DNA of 64,000 nt, from positions 1 to 64,000 of the forward strand of contig NZ_WFLI01000003.1 of the NCBI RefSeq assembly GCF_009208555.1, read 5' to 3'. This DNA is from Janthinobacterium violaceinigrum (GTDB lineage: Bacteria > Pseudomonadota > Gammaproteobacteria > Burkholderiales > Burkholderiaceae_D). Within the stretch, counting starts at the first letter, position 1. Every line of letters begins with the position of its first letter. Positions 44,130 to 53,359 of the stretch are shown here, piece by piece. The position numbers were made by a program, and so were the translations under genes. The notes below the pieces were generated by a model. The model did no database searches. It was not told the origin of the DNA and saw nothing but the letters and a program-made list of their open reading frames with translations.

Positions 44130-44552
44130 GTATAGCTTCTCCAGGATGACTCGATATTTTTACGAGCACGTCACAAAAGCCCATGGCCTTGTTGCGTTGC
44201 CTCGCCGTACTTGCGTACTGTCTTCGGCAACGACGCCTAGCCCTGGGCATCTTGTGACGCGCTCTCGGCGCAGCCCAAATCCGGTTTTGCAACCGGTATT
44301 GTGTAGCGCGCTTTGATCCAAGTATATAGCTATTTAATAAGCAAAATGTTTTTTTAAATCTATTCTGTGGGGCAATATTTCTTGTATTGCATGATTGCAA
44401 CTCATATTTGGTGTTTTTTACATGAAAAAAAACACGGTATTTGAAAATGGCGATACTGGCAGGGGCAATATCGGGCTTGCTGCGGCATTAGCGGCATGGC
44501 ATGCCCCGCAGGCTGGTAGAATTGAGTTTTCCAGTCTTTCACACTTCCTACT
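44130..44552. promoter_or_regulatory. Divergent intergenic region between the EAL regulator and aroC
   Basis: These 423 bp hold family 1 repeat copy C (44164-44264). An AT-rich stretch follows (about 44310-44440), unlike the GC-rich surroundings, then the aroC leader. Promoters for both genes must lie here. No convincing -35/-10 pair was fixed, and no gene is supported. Confidence 0.5.
44164..44264 (+). repeat. Structured intergenic element, family 1, copy C
   Basis: The 101-bp element has outer arms GAGCACGTCACAA and TTGTGACGCGCTC, complementary except one position. Inside are CCCATGGCC, an inner stem CGTTGCC paired with GGCAACG, the GTAC-TTGC-GTAC centre and CTAGCCCTGGGC. The outer and inner stems differ from copies A and B but keep pairing. 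Confidence 0.78.
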
Positions 44553-45647
44553 ATGTCCGGCAATTCTTTTGGCAAGCTGTTTACTGTTACCACTTTCGGC
44601 GAATCGCATGGCCCGGCCATCGGCTGCGTGATCGATGGCTGTCCTCCAGGCCTGGTCCTGTCGGAAGCCGATATCCAGCCCGAGCTGGACCGCCGCAAGC
44701 CGGGCACGTCGCGCCACGTGACGCAGCGCCAGGAATCGGATACGGTGGAGATCCTGTCCGGCGTGTACCAGGGCGTCACGACGGGTACGCCCATCGCGCT
44801 GCTGATCCGCAATGAAGACCAGCGCAGCAAGGATTACGGCAATATCGCGGAAAGCTTCCGTCCCGGCCATGCCGACTACACGTACTGGCACAAATACGGC
44901 GTGCGTGATCCGCGCGGCGGCGGGCGTTCCTCGGCGCGCCTGACGGCGCCCGTGGTGGGCGCGGCGGCCATCGCCAAGAAGTGGCTGCTGCAGCAGTACG
45001 GCACCACGTTCAAGGGTTGCATGAGCCAGCTGGGCGATATTCCCGTGCCGTTCCAGTCCTGGGAGCACGTGCATGCGAACCCCTTCTTTGCCGCCAGCGG
45101 CGACGCGGACCTGATCGCGCGCATGGAAGCGGCCATGGACCAGTTGCGCCGCGACGGCGATTCCATCGGCGCGCGCATCGACGTGATCGCGCAAAACGTG
45201 CCCGTGGGCCTGGGTCAGCCCATCTACGACAAGCTCGATGCCGACATCGCCTACGCCATGATGGGCATCAATGCCGTCAAGGGCGTGGAAATCGGCGCCG
45301 GTTTCGACTCGGTGGCGCAAAAGGGTTCGGAGCACGGCGACGAGCTGACGCCGGAAGGTTTTATCGGCAATAACGCGGGCGGCGTCTTGGGCGGCATCTC
45401 GACGGGACAGGATATCAGCGTGTCGATCGCCATCAAGCCGACGTCGTCGATCCGCACGCCGCGCCGCTCGATCGATAAAGAGGGCAATCCCGTGATGGTG
45501 GAAACGTTCGGCCGCCACGACCCGTGCGTGGGCATCCGCGCCACGCCGATCGCCGAAGCCATGCTGGCGCTGGTGCTGATCGACCACGCCCTGATGCACC
45601 GCGCGCAGTGCGGCGATGTCAGCGTGAATACGCCGAAGTTGAAGTAA
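44553..45647 (+). CDS. aroC: Chorismate synthase
   Basis: The 364-aa enzyme carries out the last shikimate step, 5-enolpyruvylshikimate 3-phosphate to chorismate, using reduced FMN. Family signatures are [55 protein letters not shown] [18 protein letters not shown] and [10 protein letters not shown]. Length and start ([16 protein letters not shown]) are standard. It converges with the HDOD gene; a family 2 element fills the gap. Confidence 0.97.
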   Translation: MSGNSFGKLFTVTTFGESHGPAIGCVIDGCPPGLVLSEADIQPELDRRKPGTSRHVTQRQESDTVEILSGVYQGVTTGTPIALLIRNEDQRSKDYGNIAESFRPGHADYTYWHKYGVRDPRGGGRSSARLTAPVVGAAAIAKKWLLQQYGTTFKGCMSQLGDIPVPFQSWEHVHANPFFAASGDADLIARMEAAMDQLRRDGDSIGARIDVIAQNVPVGLGQPIYDKLDADIAYAMMGINAVKGVEIGAGFDSVAQKGSEHGDELTPEGFIGNNAGGVLGGISTGQDISVSIAIKPTSSIRTPRRSIDKEGNPVMVETFGRHDPCVGIRATPIAEAMLALVLIDHALMHRAQCGDVSVNTPKLK

Positions 45648-45734
45648 TCTCAATGTTGTCGGATGACGGGCCTGCGGCCCTGATCCGACCTGCGACCTTG
45701 ATGGTCGTCTTCTCGTTTAACAACGACACTTGCG

Positions 45735-45852
45735 ACACCTGACAAAACCGTAGCGAGCGGAAGGGAGAGGTGGCTGAGAAGCGCAACCGTACGAAGGTAC
45801 GGTGAGCATCGCAGGCCGCCTATACCGACGCGCAGTAGGTTTGGTCAGGTGT
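45735..45852 (+). repeat. Structured intergenic element, family 2, copy D
   Basis: The 118-bp element has outer arms ACACCTGACAAAACC and GGTTTGGTCAGGTGT (one mismatch). Inside are GTAGCGAGCGG, GAGAAGCGCA, the hairpin ACCGTAC-GAAG-GTACGGT (45786-45803), GAGCATCGC and GACGCGCAGTA. It lies between the convergent aroC and HDOD genes, ending 2 nt before the HDOD stop. Confidence 0.75.
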
Positions 45853-45854
45853 AC

Positions 45855-47351
45855 TCATGCCACCTTATTCGCCACTAACTCCAACTGGTGGCGCATCTCC
45901 ACCGACTGCACCAATAACGCCCGGATATCGTTGATCAGGTTGAATTCCGTCTGGTTCAATTGGATCGGCGGGAAGCTGTCGTCCCAGTCGCCGTACAGGA
46001 ATCCCGTGGGATGGCCGTTGGCCGACAGGGGCAGCACGACGAAGCTGCGCGCTTCCGACAGGGTGGCTTTCCACCATTGCGGCAGTTTGGCGGCAAATTT
46101 CGGGTCGCGCGCATTGTCGATGAAGATCACGCGGTCGCTGTTGAGGGCCGCGTGGAACACGTTCGGTTCATACGCGTCGCCAAACACCATCAGGTCCTGC
46201 AGGTCGGCCATGCCTTCGCCCATGCTGATGCGCGCCGAGTACAGGTGATCCCTGTGGTTGCGCACGAAAGCCACCGAGCGGGAAAAATCAAAGCCCTGGT
46301 GCAGCGTTTCGAGCGCCATCGAGACCATTTGCCCGGGACTGGCGCTGCCGATGGCGCCGCGCAGGTCGGCCAGGCCGCTGATCAGGACGCGGTTGCCTTC
46401 GGCGCGCATGCGCGTCGAGGCCAGCTGGCGCGCGCGCCGTTCGGCCGGTTTCGACAGGGGCGCGATCGACAGGTCGGCTGCCGCCATGGCCTTGGCCTTG
46501 TCCACCGCGACCACCAGGTCGGTGGCCGTGATGCCCAGGGTGCCCGCGTAGTCGTCGATCAGCGCGTGCACCTGCGCCGCGCCGGCCGCGTCGTCATGCC
46601 ACAGCGAGTCGGCGCAGCGCGCCGCCATGGTCGACAATCCCGCCATCCAGTCGGCGCCGCTGACGGGCGAATTGTCGGGCGACGGGTCCATCGGCCGCAT
46701 GCCGTTGATCAGGTGCTGCGGCAAGCCCCAGTGGGCCGCCGTGGCATAGCCCACTTCCGGCAGCGACAGGCCGAGGATTTCGCGCGCGGCGGCCGCCTCG
46801 TTGCCGGGACCCGCATGCGCCTGCATGCGCGCCCAGAAATCCGTCATGTAGAACGTCACCATCATGCGGCCCAGGGTGTGCAGCATGGAGCAGACGACGG
46901 CCTGTTCGGCCTGCAGGCTGCCGGCGCTGGTGGCCACCTGCTGCGCCACCATCCCGGCCAGCACGGCCTTTTCCATTTCCACGTGGGCGCTGACGGAGTC
47001 GGGCGAGGCCTGCGACAGCTCCTCGATCAGTTTCAGTCCCAGCGCCAGGTGGCCGATGGCGTCGATGCCCAGCACCAGCACGGCCTTCGACACCGTGTTG
47101 ACGCGCTGGCCGAAGGCCGAATACATGCCGCTGTTGGCCAGGCGCAGCACCTTGTGCGTGAGGACGGGGTCGGACAGCACCGTTTGCGTGATGTCGAATT
47201 CGTGGTCATCCTCGCCGCGCATGGCGCCCAGGATGGCGCTGATGGCTTTGGCGAAGCCGGGCATGTCGCCCTGCTGTCGCGTGCGCGCCCACAGCAGGTC
47301 CAGGGTGTTTTTGCCGAGCTGTGTCGGCGCCGTGAAATGACCTGGATTCAT
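45855..47351 (-). CDS. HDOD-domain signalling protein with GAF-like C-terminus
   Basis: The 498-aa protein carries an HDOD domain (about 20-240): SDPVLTHKVLRLANSGMYS, VSKAVLVLGIDAIGHLALGL, CSMLHTLGRMMVTFY and ATAAHWGLPQHLINGM. The C-terminal part (about 330-490) looks GAF-like. HDOD domains resemble HD phosphodiesterases without full catalytic residues and act as signalling scaffolds. Its ATG overlaps the upstream GGDEF-EAL stop (ATGA, 47348-47351), so the two are a co-translated c-di-GMP module. Confidence 0.88.
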   Translation of the reverse strand: MNPGHFTAPTQLGKNTLDLLWARTRQQGDMPGFAKAISAILGAMRGEDDHEFDITQTVLSDPVLTHKVLRLANSGMYSAFGQRVNTVSKAVLVLGIDAIGHLALGLKLIEELSQASPDSVSAHVEMEKAVLAGMVAQQVATSAGSLQAEQAVVCSMLHTLGRMMVTFYMTDFWARMQAHAGPGNEAAAAREILGLSLPEVGYATAAHWGLPQHLINGMRPMDPSPDNSPVSGADWMAGLSTMAARCADSLWHDDAAGAAQVHALIDDYAGTLGITATDLVVAVDKAKAMAAADLSIAPLSKPAERRARQLASTRMRAEGNRVLISGLADLRGAIGSASPGQMVSMALETLHQGFDFSRSVAFVRNHRDHLYSARISMGEGMADLQDLMVFGDAYEPNVFHAALNSDRVIFIDNARDPKFAAKLPQWWKATLSEARSFVVLPLSANGHPTGFLYGDWDDSFPPIQLNQTEFNLINDIRALLVQSVEMRHQLELVANKVA

Positions 47352-49087
47352 TGCACCCCTCCGCGCGGTTCATTGGCAGACGGCGTGGGCACCAGCGCCG
47401 CATAGGTTTTTTCGCTCAAGGCCGATAGCGCGGCATGGGCCGGCATCGGTTTGCCCGTCAGGTAGCCTTGCACATACTGGCAGCCGCGCGACTCCATGAA
47501 GTGCATCTGCTCCTCCGTTTCCACGCCCTCGGCCACCACGGACAGGTTCAAATGCTTGGCCAGGTCGAGAATGGTGTTGCAGATGGCCGCATCCTTGCTC
47601 GATTCGGGCAAGTCCTTGATGAAGGTGCGGTCGATCTTCAAAACGGAGATGGGGAAGCGCTTCAGATACGCGAGCGAGGAATAGCCGGTGCCGAAATCGT
47701 CGATGGCGATGCGCGCGCGGCGCTCCGTCATCTTGACGAGGATGGTTTCCGCGTGCACGGGGTCGATCATCAGGGTGCCCTCCGTGATTTCCAGCACCAG
47801 GTGTTCGCCGGAGAGTCCGGAAAAAGCGATGGCGTCGTCGAGCACGTCGAGGAATTTGTCGTTGCGGAACTGGCGCGGGCTGATGTTGACGGAAATGTAC
47901 AGCGGCCGTTTGGCCACTTCCTGGAACTGCTTGAGCTGCACGCAGGCGGCCTTCAGCGCCCAGGCGCCCAGCAGGTTGATCAGGCCATTGGCTTCGGCAA
48001 TCGGGATGAAGCGCACGGGCGGCACCAGGCCCAGGGTCGGGTGCTTCCAGCGCATCAGGGTTTCGAAACCCTGGATTTGCCGCGTGTGCGCGTCGACGAT
48101 GGGCTGGTAAAAGAGCAGGAATTCGCCTTCGCGCACGGCGTGGAACATGGCCGCTTCCAGCGAGATGTCGTGTTCCGACGGGCCGTTCAGGCGCGGGCTG
48201 TAGACCAGGCAGCGGGCCTTGCCCGTTTCCTTGGCGCGCGACATGGCCGCATCGGCCAGCGCCACCAGGCGCACTTCATCTTCCGCGTGCAGCGGGTAGA
48301 TCGATACGCCCACGGAGGCGCCCACGTAGATCGTGTGGCCGTCCACTTCGAACGGCGCCTGCAGGGTGGCCAGCAGGCGGCCCGTCACCAGCTTGATCTG
48401 CGCGTCGGTGGCGCTGCCGGGCAGCACGGCGACGAATTCATCGCCGCCCACGCGCGCCAGGGTGTCGCTGTCGCGCAAGGTCTTGCGCAGGCGCGCGGCC
48501 GCCAGGCGCAGCACGGCGTCGCCGACGGGGTGGCCCAGGCCATCGTTGACTTTTTTAAAGCCATCGAGGCCGATGGTGGCCACGGAAAAGCCCTGGCCCG
48601 AACGCGCGGCCTGGGCGATCACCATGCGGATGCGGTCCGACAGCAGCAGGCGGTTCGGCAGGCCCGTGAGCGCATCGTGCGTGGCCATGTGGCGCAGACG
48701 TTCTTCCGTATTGTGCTGGGCCGACGTGTCGCGCCCGACCACCAGCAATTCGGCGATGCCGTCCCCGTTCAGATAAGAGGACAGGCGCAGCTCGAACCAG
48801 ATTTCCTGGTCCGGCGTTTGCAGGCGCACTTCCAGGCGGCCCGGTTCGGCCAGGGCATCTTCCAGCGCCGCTTGCAGCGCGGCGCGCGACGCTTCGGCGG
48901 CCAGCGGCAGCAGCAAGTGGCCGGACAGGCCCGATGGCGCGCCAAACAGGGTGGCCGCACGCTTGCTGGCGAACAGGATCAGGCCGTCCGTATCGAGCCG
49001 GAACACAACGTCGCCGGCCTCTTCCATGAGGTTATCCAACTCGTGGCGGGCCTCGCGGTGGGCGGCGGATGGGGTACTGGAAAACAT
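47348..49087 (-). CDS. PAS-GGDEF-EAL c-di-GMP protein with altered EAL motif
   Basis: The 579-aa protein has a PAS domain (about 15-125), a GGDEF domain with intact RVGGDEFVAVL (near 213), and an EAL domain in which the signature reads ETLMRW (near 340) instead of EALxRW. The catalytic Glu is kept and IDDFGTGYSSL is intact, so hydrolysis may persist. There are no membrane helices. ATG 49087 (MFSSTPSAAHREARHE) is chosen because PAS homology begins soon after; an open frame extends to 49333 with other ATGs. It overlaps the HDOD gene downstream. Confidence 0.88.
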   Translation of the reverse strand: MFSSTPSAAHREARHELDNLMEEAGDVVFRLDTDGLILFASKRAATLFGAPSGLSGHLLLPLAAEASRAALQAALEDALAEPGRLEVRLQTPDQEIWFELRLSSYLNGDGIAELLVVGRDTSAQHNTEERLRHMATHDALTGLPNRLLLSDRIRMVIAQAARSGQGFSVATIGLDGFKKVNDGLGHPVGDAVLRLAAARLRKTLRDSDTLARVGGDEFVAVLPGSATDAQIKLVTGRLLATLQAPFEVDGHTIYVGASVGVSIYPLHAEDEVRLVALADAAMSRAKETGKARCLVYSPRLNGPSEHDISLEAAMFHAVREGEFLLFYQPIVDAHTRQIQGFETLMRWKHPTLGLVPPVRFIPIAEANGLINLLGAWALKAACVQLKQFQEVAKRPLYISVNISPRQFRNDKFLDVLDDAIAFSGLSGEHLVLEITEGTLMIDPVHAETILVKMTERRARIAIDDFGTGYSSLAYLKRFPISVLKIDRTFIKDLPESSKDAAICNTILDLAKHLNLSVVAEGVETEEQMHFMESRGCQYVQGYLTGKPMPAHAALSALSEKTYAALVPTPSANEPRGGVQ

Positions 49088-49483
49088 CGTGCTGGCTTTT
49101 ACCTTTTTGTTATCAGTGTCGGCGCTCGCTGCAGGGCAGGGCGCCAACGGAAAGAGTGCATCGTGCGCGACGCGTGCCATAGCGGGCCAGAGGGCGACTA
49201 TCGGAACGCGATCCACACGAAATGTATCATTGAAAAGCATCCGATTACATGAAATAGAGCAACATTGCTTCAGGTTTTGTAAATATTCCTGCCTTCCATG
49301 AAAAAAATCATCATGCGCGACACACGCAGGCATTTTCGTTCCCTGTGGAAACTTTCTGCCGCGTCCGTTTCCGGTAGCGCGCTTGCCCTGCCATGCGCTT
49401 TAGGCTAGTCTGGCTGGCAGACGGTGTTGACGGTGCGCCAGCGACGGCAAGGGCGCCATGATAACAAAACGCGGGAGACTCCC
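49088..49483. promoter_or_regulatory. Divergent intergenic region, PAS-GGDEF-EAL gene and acyl-CoA dehydrogenase gene
   Basis: These 396 bp separate two divergent genes and should hold both promoters. The left part could code a longer N-terminus of the GGDEF-EAL protein. No repeat, hairpin or RNA gene was recognised. Confidence 0.4.
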
Positions 49484-51166
49484 ATGAATGCCTTTGACAC
49501 GCATGAAGTTTTCAACCAGGCCACGCCGTTTGAAAACGTCAATCTGTTCGCCTGCGATCCCGCGCTGATCGAGGCGCTGCTGCGCGAGGGCGGCGGCGCG
49601 GCGCTGCAGGAGCTCGACGCGCTGGGCGAGAGGCTGGGCCGCGCCGAGACTTACGCGCTGGCGCGCCTGGCCAATATCCACACGCCCGAGCTGCAGCAGT
49701 TCGACCGGGCCGGGCGCCGCATCGACGAAGTGCTGTTCCATCCGGCCTGGCATGAACTGATGGCCATGCTCGTGGGCGCCGGCGCGCACGCCTCGCCGTG
49801 GGCCGCGCCCGGTCCCGGCGCCCAGGTGGCGCGCGCGGCCGCCTATCTATTAGTGGGGCAGGTGGAAAACGGCACGCAGTGTCCCGTGACGATGACGTAT
49901 GCGTCCGTGCCCGCCTTGCGCCAGGCGCTTGATCTGCCGCAAATCGCGCAGCGCTGGCTGCCGAAAATCCTGTCGCGCGAGTACGATCCCCGTTCCCTGC
50001 CCGTGGAGCAGAAGCGGGGCGCCCTGGTCGGCATGGGCATGACGGAAAAGCAGGGCGGCTCGGACGTGCGCAGCAACACCACGCGGGCCGTGCCCGTGCC
50101 GGCGGCCGAGGCGCAGGCGCTGTTCGGCGACGAGGCGGGCGGCGCTTGGCGCATCGTCGGCCACAAATGGTTTTTTTCGGCGCCCCAGTGCGATGCCCAC
50201 CTGATCCTGGCGCAGGCGGACGAGGGGGGATTGTCGTGTTTTTTCCTGCCCCGCTACCTGCCCGACGGCAGCCGCAACGCCATACGCGTGCAGCGCCTGA
50301 AGGACAAGCTGGGCAACCGCTCGAACGCCTCGTCGGAAGTGGAATTTACCCATGCCTACGGCTGGCTGGTGGGCCAGCCGGGGCGGGGCATTCCCACCAT
50401 CCTGGAAATGGCCAGCCATACGCGCCTCGATTGCGTGCTGGGCAGCACCGGCATCATGCGCGCCGCCTTGACGCAGGCGCTGCACCATGCGCGCCAGCGG
50501 GCCGTGTTCGGCAAGCCGCTGGCCGAGCAGCCGTTGATGCAAAACGTGCTGGCCGACCTGGCGCTGGAATCCGAGGCCGCCACGGCCTTTGCGCTGCGCC
50601 TGGCCCGCTGCTTCGATGAAAAGGATGACCCGCAACAAGCGATGCTGGCGCGCGTCCTCACGCCGGCCGGCAAGTACTGGATCTGCAAGCGCGGTCCAGG
50701 CTTCGGCTTTGAAGCGATGGAGGTGCTGGGCGGCACCGGTTATGTGGAAGAGGCGCCGCTGGCGCGCTTGTACCGCGAGCTGCCCGTCAATTCGATCTGG
50801 GAGGGCTCGGGCAACGTCATGTGCCTCGACGTCTTGCGTGCCTTCGGCAAGTCGCCGGCCGCGCGCGACGCCCTGGCGGCCGAGCTGGCGCTGGCCGGCG
50901 ATGGCGATGCCACTTTCGACGGCTGCCGGGCGCGCCTGCTGGCCGACCTGGACGGGCCGCAAACGGATGAATTTGGCGCCAGGCAATTATCCGAGCGCAT
51001 CGTGCTGGCCGTGCAGGCGGCCTTGCTGCTGCGCCATGCGCCGCCGTTTGTCGCGCAGGCATTTTTGCAATCGCGGCTGGCGCAGGCGCCGGGCGGCGCG
51101 TATGGCCGCTTGCCGGCGGGCACCGATTGCGCGGCCATCCTGGCGCGCGCGCTGCGCGAGTATTGA
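49484..51166 (+). CDS. AidB-like acyl-CoA dehydrogenase
   Basis: The 560-aa flavoprotein of the acyl-CoA dehydrogenase superfamily has AidB-type length and motifs: MGMTEKQGGSDVRSNTTRA, KWFFSAPQCDAHLILAQ, RLKDKLGNRSNASSEVEF, YWICKRGPGFGFEAMEVLGG and VNSIWEGSGNVMCLDVLRA. AidB in E. coli is induced by alkylation damage, binds DNA and has weak isovaleryl-CoA dehydrogenase activity. ATG 49484 is preceded by GGGAGA. No alkylation-repair genes are adjacent. Confidence 0.92.
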   Translation: MNAFDTHEVFNQATPFENVNLFACDPALIEALLREGGGAALQELDALGERLGRAETYALARLANIHTPELQQFDRAGRRIDEVLFHPAWHELMAMLVGAGAHASPWAAPGPGAQVARAAAYLLVGQVENGTQCPVTMTYASVPALRQALDLPQIAQRWLPKILSREYDPRSLPVEQKRGALVGMGMTEKQGGSDVRSNTTRAVPVPAAEAQALFGDEAGGAWRIVGHKWFFSAPQCDAHLILAQADEGGLSCFFLPRYLPDGSRNAIRVQRLKDKLGNRSNASSEVEFTHAYGWLVGQPGRGIPTILEMASHTRLDCVLGSTGIMRAALTQALHHARQRAVFGKPLAEQPLMQNVLADLALESEAATAFALRLARCFDEKDDPQQAMLARVLTPAGKYWICKRGPGFGFEAMEVLGGTGYVEEAPLARLYRELPVNSIWEGSGNVMCLDVLRAFGKSPAARDALAAELALAGDGDATFDGCRARLLADLDGPQTDEFGARQLSERIVLAVQAALLLRHAPPFVAQAFLQSRLAQAPGGAYGRLPAGTDCAAILARALREY

Positions 51167-51353
51167 GGCGCGCGGCATGGCCGGACCTGGCCCGCGGCGC
51201 GCGCCAGCACGGTTTTGTCTGTAATTATTTCAAAATTCCGGCCACAGGCAAGCTGTGGGCTGGGATAATGCTGCAATCCATCATTTTATCGACACGCGGC
51301 GCGCCTGCAGCCCATGCTTGCCGCGCGCCAAAGAGCAGAGAAAGAAAAATAAT

Positions 51354-52004
51354 ATGAAACAAGATCCACGTTTCCCGAATTTGTTCATTACCGATCATCC
51401 TTTGATCCAGCACAAACTGAGCCACATGCGCGAGCACGACACGTCCACGCGCACCTTCCGTGAATTGCTCAAGGAAATCACCTTGCTGATGGGCTATGAA
51501 ATCACGCGCGACCTGCCGCTGACCACGCGTGAAATCAAGACCCCGCTGGTCACCATCGACGCGCCTGTCATTGCTGGCAAGAAACTGGCCATCGTCCCCA
51601 TCCTGCGCGCCGGCATTGGCATGAGCGATGGCTTGCTGAACCTGGTGCCATCGGCCCGCGTGGGCCACATCGGCGTGTATCGCGACCCGGCTACCCACAT
51701 GCCCGTGGAATACCTGGTGCGCCTGCCGGACCTGAACGAACGCACCTTCATCCTGTGCGACCCGATGGTAGCGACCGGCAATTCGGCCGTGTACGCCGTC
51801 GACGTGCTGAAGAAGCGGGGCGTGACGGACGAGCAGATCATCTTCCTGGCGCTGGTGGCCGCACCGGAAGGCGTGACCGTGTTCCAGAATGCGCATCCGA
51901 ACGTCAAGATGTTCTGCGCCGCGCTCGATTCGCACCTGGACGACCACGCCTACATCGTGCCGGGCCTGGGCGACGCCGGCGACCGCATCTTCGGCACCAA
52001 GTAA
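51354..52004 (+). CDS. upp: Uracil phosphoribosyltransferase
   Basis: The 216-aa enzyme salvages uracil with PRPP to give UMP. The PRPP-binding loop [35 protein letters not shown] [13 protein letters not shown] and the C-terminal [16 protein letters not shown] are intact. ATG 51354 ([11 protein letters not shown]) fits the family start. An HPt-domain gene follows after 22 nt. Confidence 0.96.
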   Translation: MKQDPRFPNLFITDHPLIQHKLSHMREHDTSTRTFRELLKEITLLMGYEITRDLPLTTREIKTPLVTIDAPVIAGKKLAIVPILRAGIGMSDGLLNLVPSARVGHIGVYRDPATHMPVEYLVRLPDLNERTFILCDPMVATGNSAVYAVDVLKKRGVTDEQIIFLALVAAPEGVTVFQNAHPNVKMFCAALDSHLDDHAYIVPGLGDAGDRIFGTK

Positions 52005-52026
52005 GCCACCTCAGGCGAGTATTGCG

Positions 52027-52389
52027 ATGGCAACCTTGATCGACCCGGATTTTCGCGCGCGCTTGCGCGCCCTGAATGAAAAATATGCGGCTGGCGTGCC
52101 GGCCCTGATGCAGGCGATTGCGCAGGCAAGCGCCCGCTGCGACAGCGAAGGTCCCCGCCTGGAACCGTTGACGGCGCTGCACCGCGCGCTGCACGCGGTA
52201 GCGGGCTCGGCCGCCACCTTCGGCTTTGCCGCGCTGGGGCAGGAATGCCGGCGCATCGAACAGCTGGTGCGCGCCATGCTCAACGCACCCGCGCAAGCGG
52301 TGGCGGAATGGCCTGCCGTGCGGATGCAAGTGGAGGCGTTGTTGCACTGGGCGGCACGCGATGCGGGCGCCACCCATTTCACGGCATAA
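52027..52389 (+). CDS. HPt-domain phosphotransfer protein
   Basis: The 120-aa all-helical protein has an HPt signature: the phospho-accepting His in LHRALHAVAGSAATFGFAAL, about residue 60, and an FR/FRR-type start (DPDFRARLRALNEKY). HPt proteins relay phosphate between a hybrid histidine kinase and a response regulator. No kinase is adjacent. Downstream of upp, it may be co-transcribed. Confidence 0.78.
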   Translation: MATLIDPDFRARLRALNEKYAAGVPALMQAIAQASARCDSEGPRLEPLTALHRALHAVAGSAATFGFAALGQECRRIEQLVRAMLNAPAQAVAEWPAVRMQVEALLHWAARDAGATHFTA

Positions 52390-52571
52390 GCGACAGCGCC
52401 ATAGGGATGTGGTTGCAATGATTCATTTGATACAACGCAAAGCACCCGCGTCGCAGATTAGGATATAGTGTGTCCATGCCGCTGGTACAGGGCGCCGCAA
52501 GACGGGGATTTGGCTATTAAAGTGGTGTTCGCAAGTTTATTTTGCGAAAGAATGGTTTTTCTCAGTTTTGT

Positions 52572-52580
52572 TGGTATAAT
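52572..52580 (+). promoter_or_regulatory. Extended -10 promoter of cspA
   Basis: TGGTATAAT (TGn plus perfect TATAAT at 52575-52580) lies about 108 nt before the cspA ATG. It implies a 5' leader of about 100 nt, as expected for cold-shock genes. No good -35 is seen, which an extended -10 tolerates. Confidence 0.6.
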
Positions 52581-52687
52581 TGGGCATCGTTGGATTCGAG
52601 GTAGTAGTGCAGTTTGTCTGTCATTTCTTTCTTGCTTCAAACGATATAACGGGCGCAAGCCCAACTTAACTGAAATAGGAAATTGTA

Positions 52688-52891
52688 ATGGCAACTGGCA
52701 TCGTAAAATGGTTCAATGATTCGAAGGGTTTCGGCTTTATTACCCCTGACGAAGGCGGCGAAGATCTGTTCGCTCACTTCTCGGCTATCCAGTCGAACGG
52801 CTTCAAGTCCCTGCAAGAGAACCAACGCGTTTCTTTTGAAGTGACCGCTGGCCCTAAAGGCAAGCAAGCTTCGAACATTCAGCCAATCTAA
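52688..52891 (+). CDS. cspA: Cold-shock protein (CspA family)
   Basis: The 67-aa OB-fold protein has both RNA-binding motifs: KGFGFI (RNP1) and DLFAHFSAI (RNP2, in place of VFVHF). It begins [17 protein letters not shown] and acts as an RNA chaperone at low temperature or in stress. AGGA lies 7 nt before the ATG. The long leader and strong downstream terminator mark a single-gene transcript. Confidence 0.96.
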   Translation: MATGIVKWFNDSKGFGFITPDEGGEDLFAHFSAIQSNGFKSLQENQRVSFEVTAGPKGKQASNIQPI

Positions 52892-52915
52892 TACGCTGGA
52901 TCAAACGAAATAAAG

Positions 52916-52943
52916 AAATCCTCGGTCTCCGAGGATTTTTTTT
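52916..52943 (+). terminator. Rho-independent terminator after cspA
   Basis: AAATCCTCGG pairs with CCGAGGATTT around loop TCT, followed by five more T residues. Confidence 0.9.
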
Positions 52944-53110
52944 CGCCTGAATTTCCGTGAAGCATGGGTTTTGCGTGCTTTGCGGAGACATTTTGCCCGT
53001 GCGCAGCCATTTGCCGGGCGGCTGCGCTGCCGCATCAGTCGGTCGGACAGATCGGCCTGGCGCTTGCGCGGACGCCGACCTGCCCGCACTCCTGTCGCCA
53101 CCGGGCTGGC

Positions 53111-53174
53111 AGGTGTCGGCTTACGCTGCGCTAAGCCGACCTACGCCGACCTACGCCGACCTACGCCGCTACGC
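53111..53174. repeat. REP-like palindrome with 10-bp tandem repeats
   Basis: GTCGGCTTA (53115-53123) pairs with TAAGCCGAC (53132-53140). It merges into three exact GCCGACCTAC units (53135-53164). GTCGG-stem palindromes of this look are common REP/RAYT-type repeats in proteobacteria (recalled). The surrounding 52944-53240 holds no supported gene. Confidence 0.7.
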
Positions 53175-53240
53175 TGCTTCCTCATGCCGGGCGGTGTCTG
53201 GCCACTTGCTACGGGTGAGTCTGGAACTGGAATGTCGCGG

Positions 53241-53357
53241 TGCCCAATCAAACCGTAGCGAGCGGCAGTGATTTGTGGTCGAGAAGCGCAACCGTACTCT
53301 AGTACGGTGAGCATCGCCGGCCGCAAAGCGCGACGCGCAGTAGGTTTGATTGGGTGC
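53241..53357 (+). repeat. Structured intergenic element, family 2, copy E
   Basis: The 117-bp element has outer arms CCCAATCAAACC and GGTTTGATTGGG (perfect 12 bp, extendable with G-U pairs). Inside are GTAGCGAGCGG, GAGAAGCGCA, the hairpin ACCGTAC-TCTA-GTACGGT (53291-53308), GAGCATCGC and GACGCGCAGTA. It ends 2 nt before the LysR stop between convergent genes. Confidence 0.75.
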
Positions 53358-53359
53358 TA

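Noticed and set aside
52957..53271. Open frames of about 100 codons between cspA and the LysR gene
   Set aside because: They run through a palindrome, tandem repeats and a structured element, and lack a ribosome-binding site or recognisable protein pattern.
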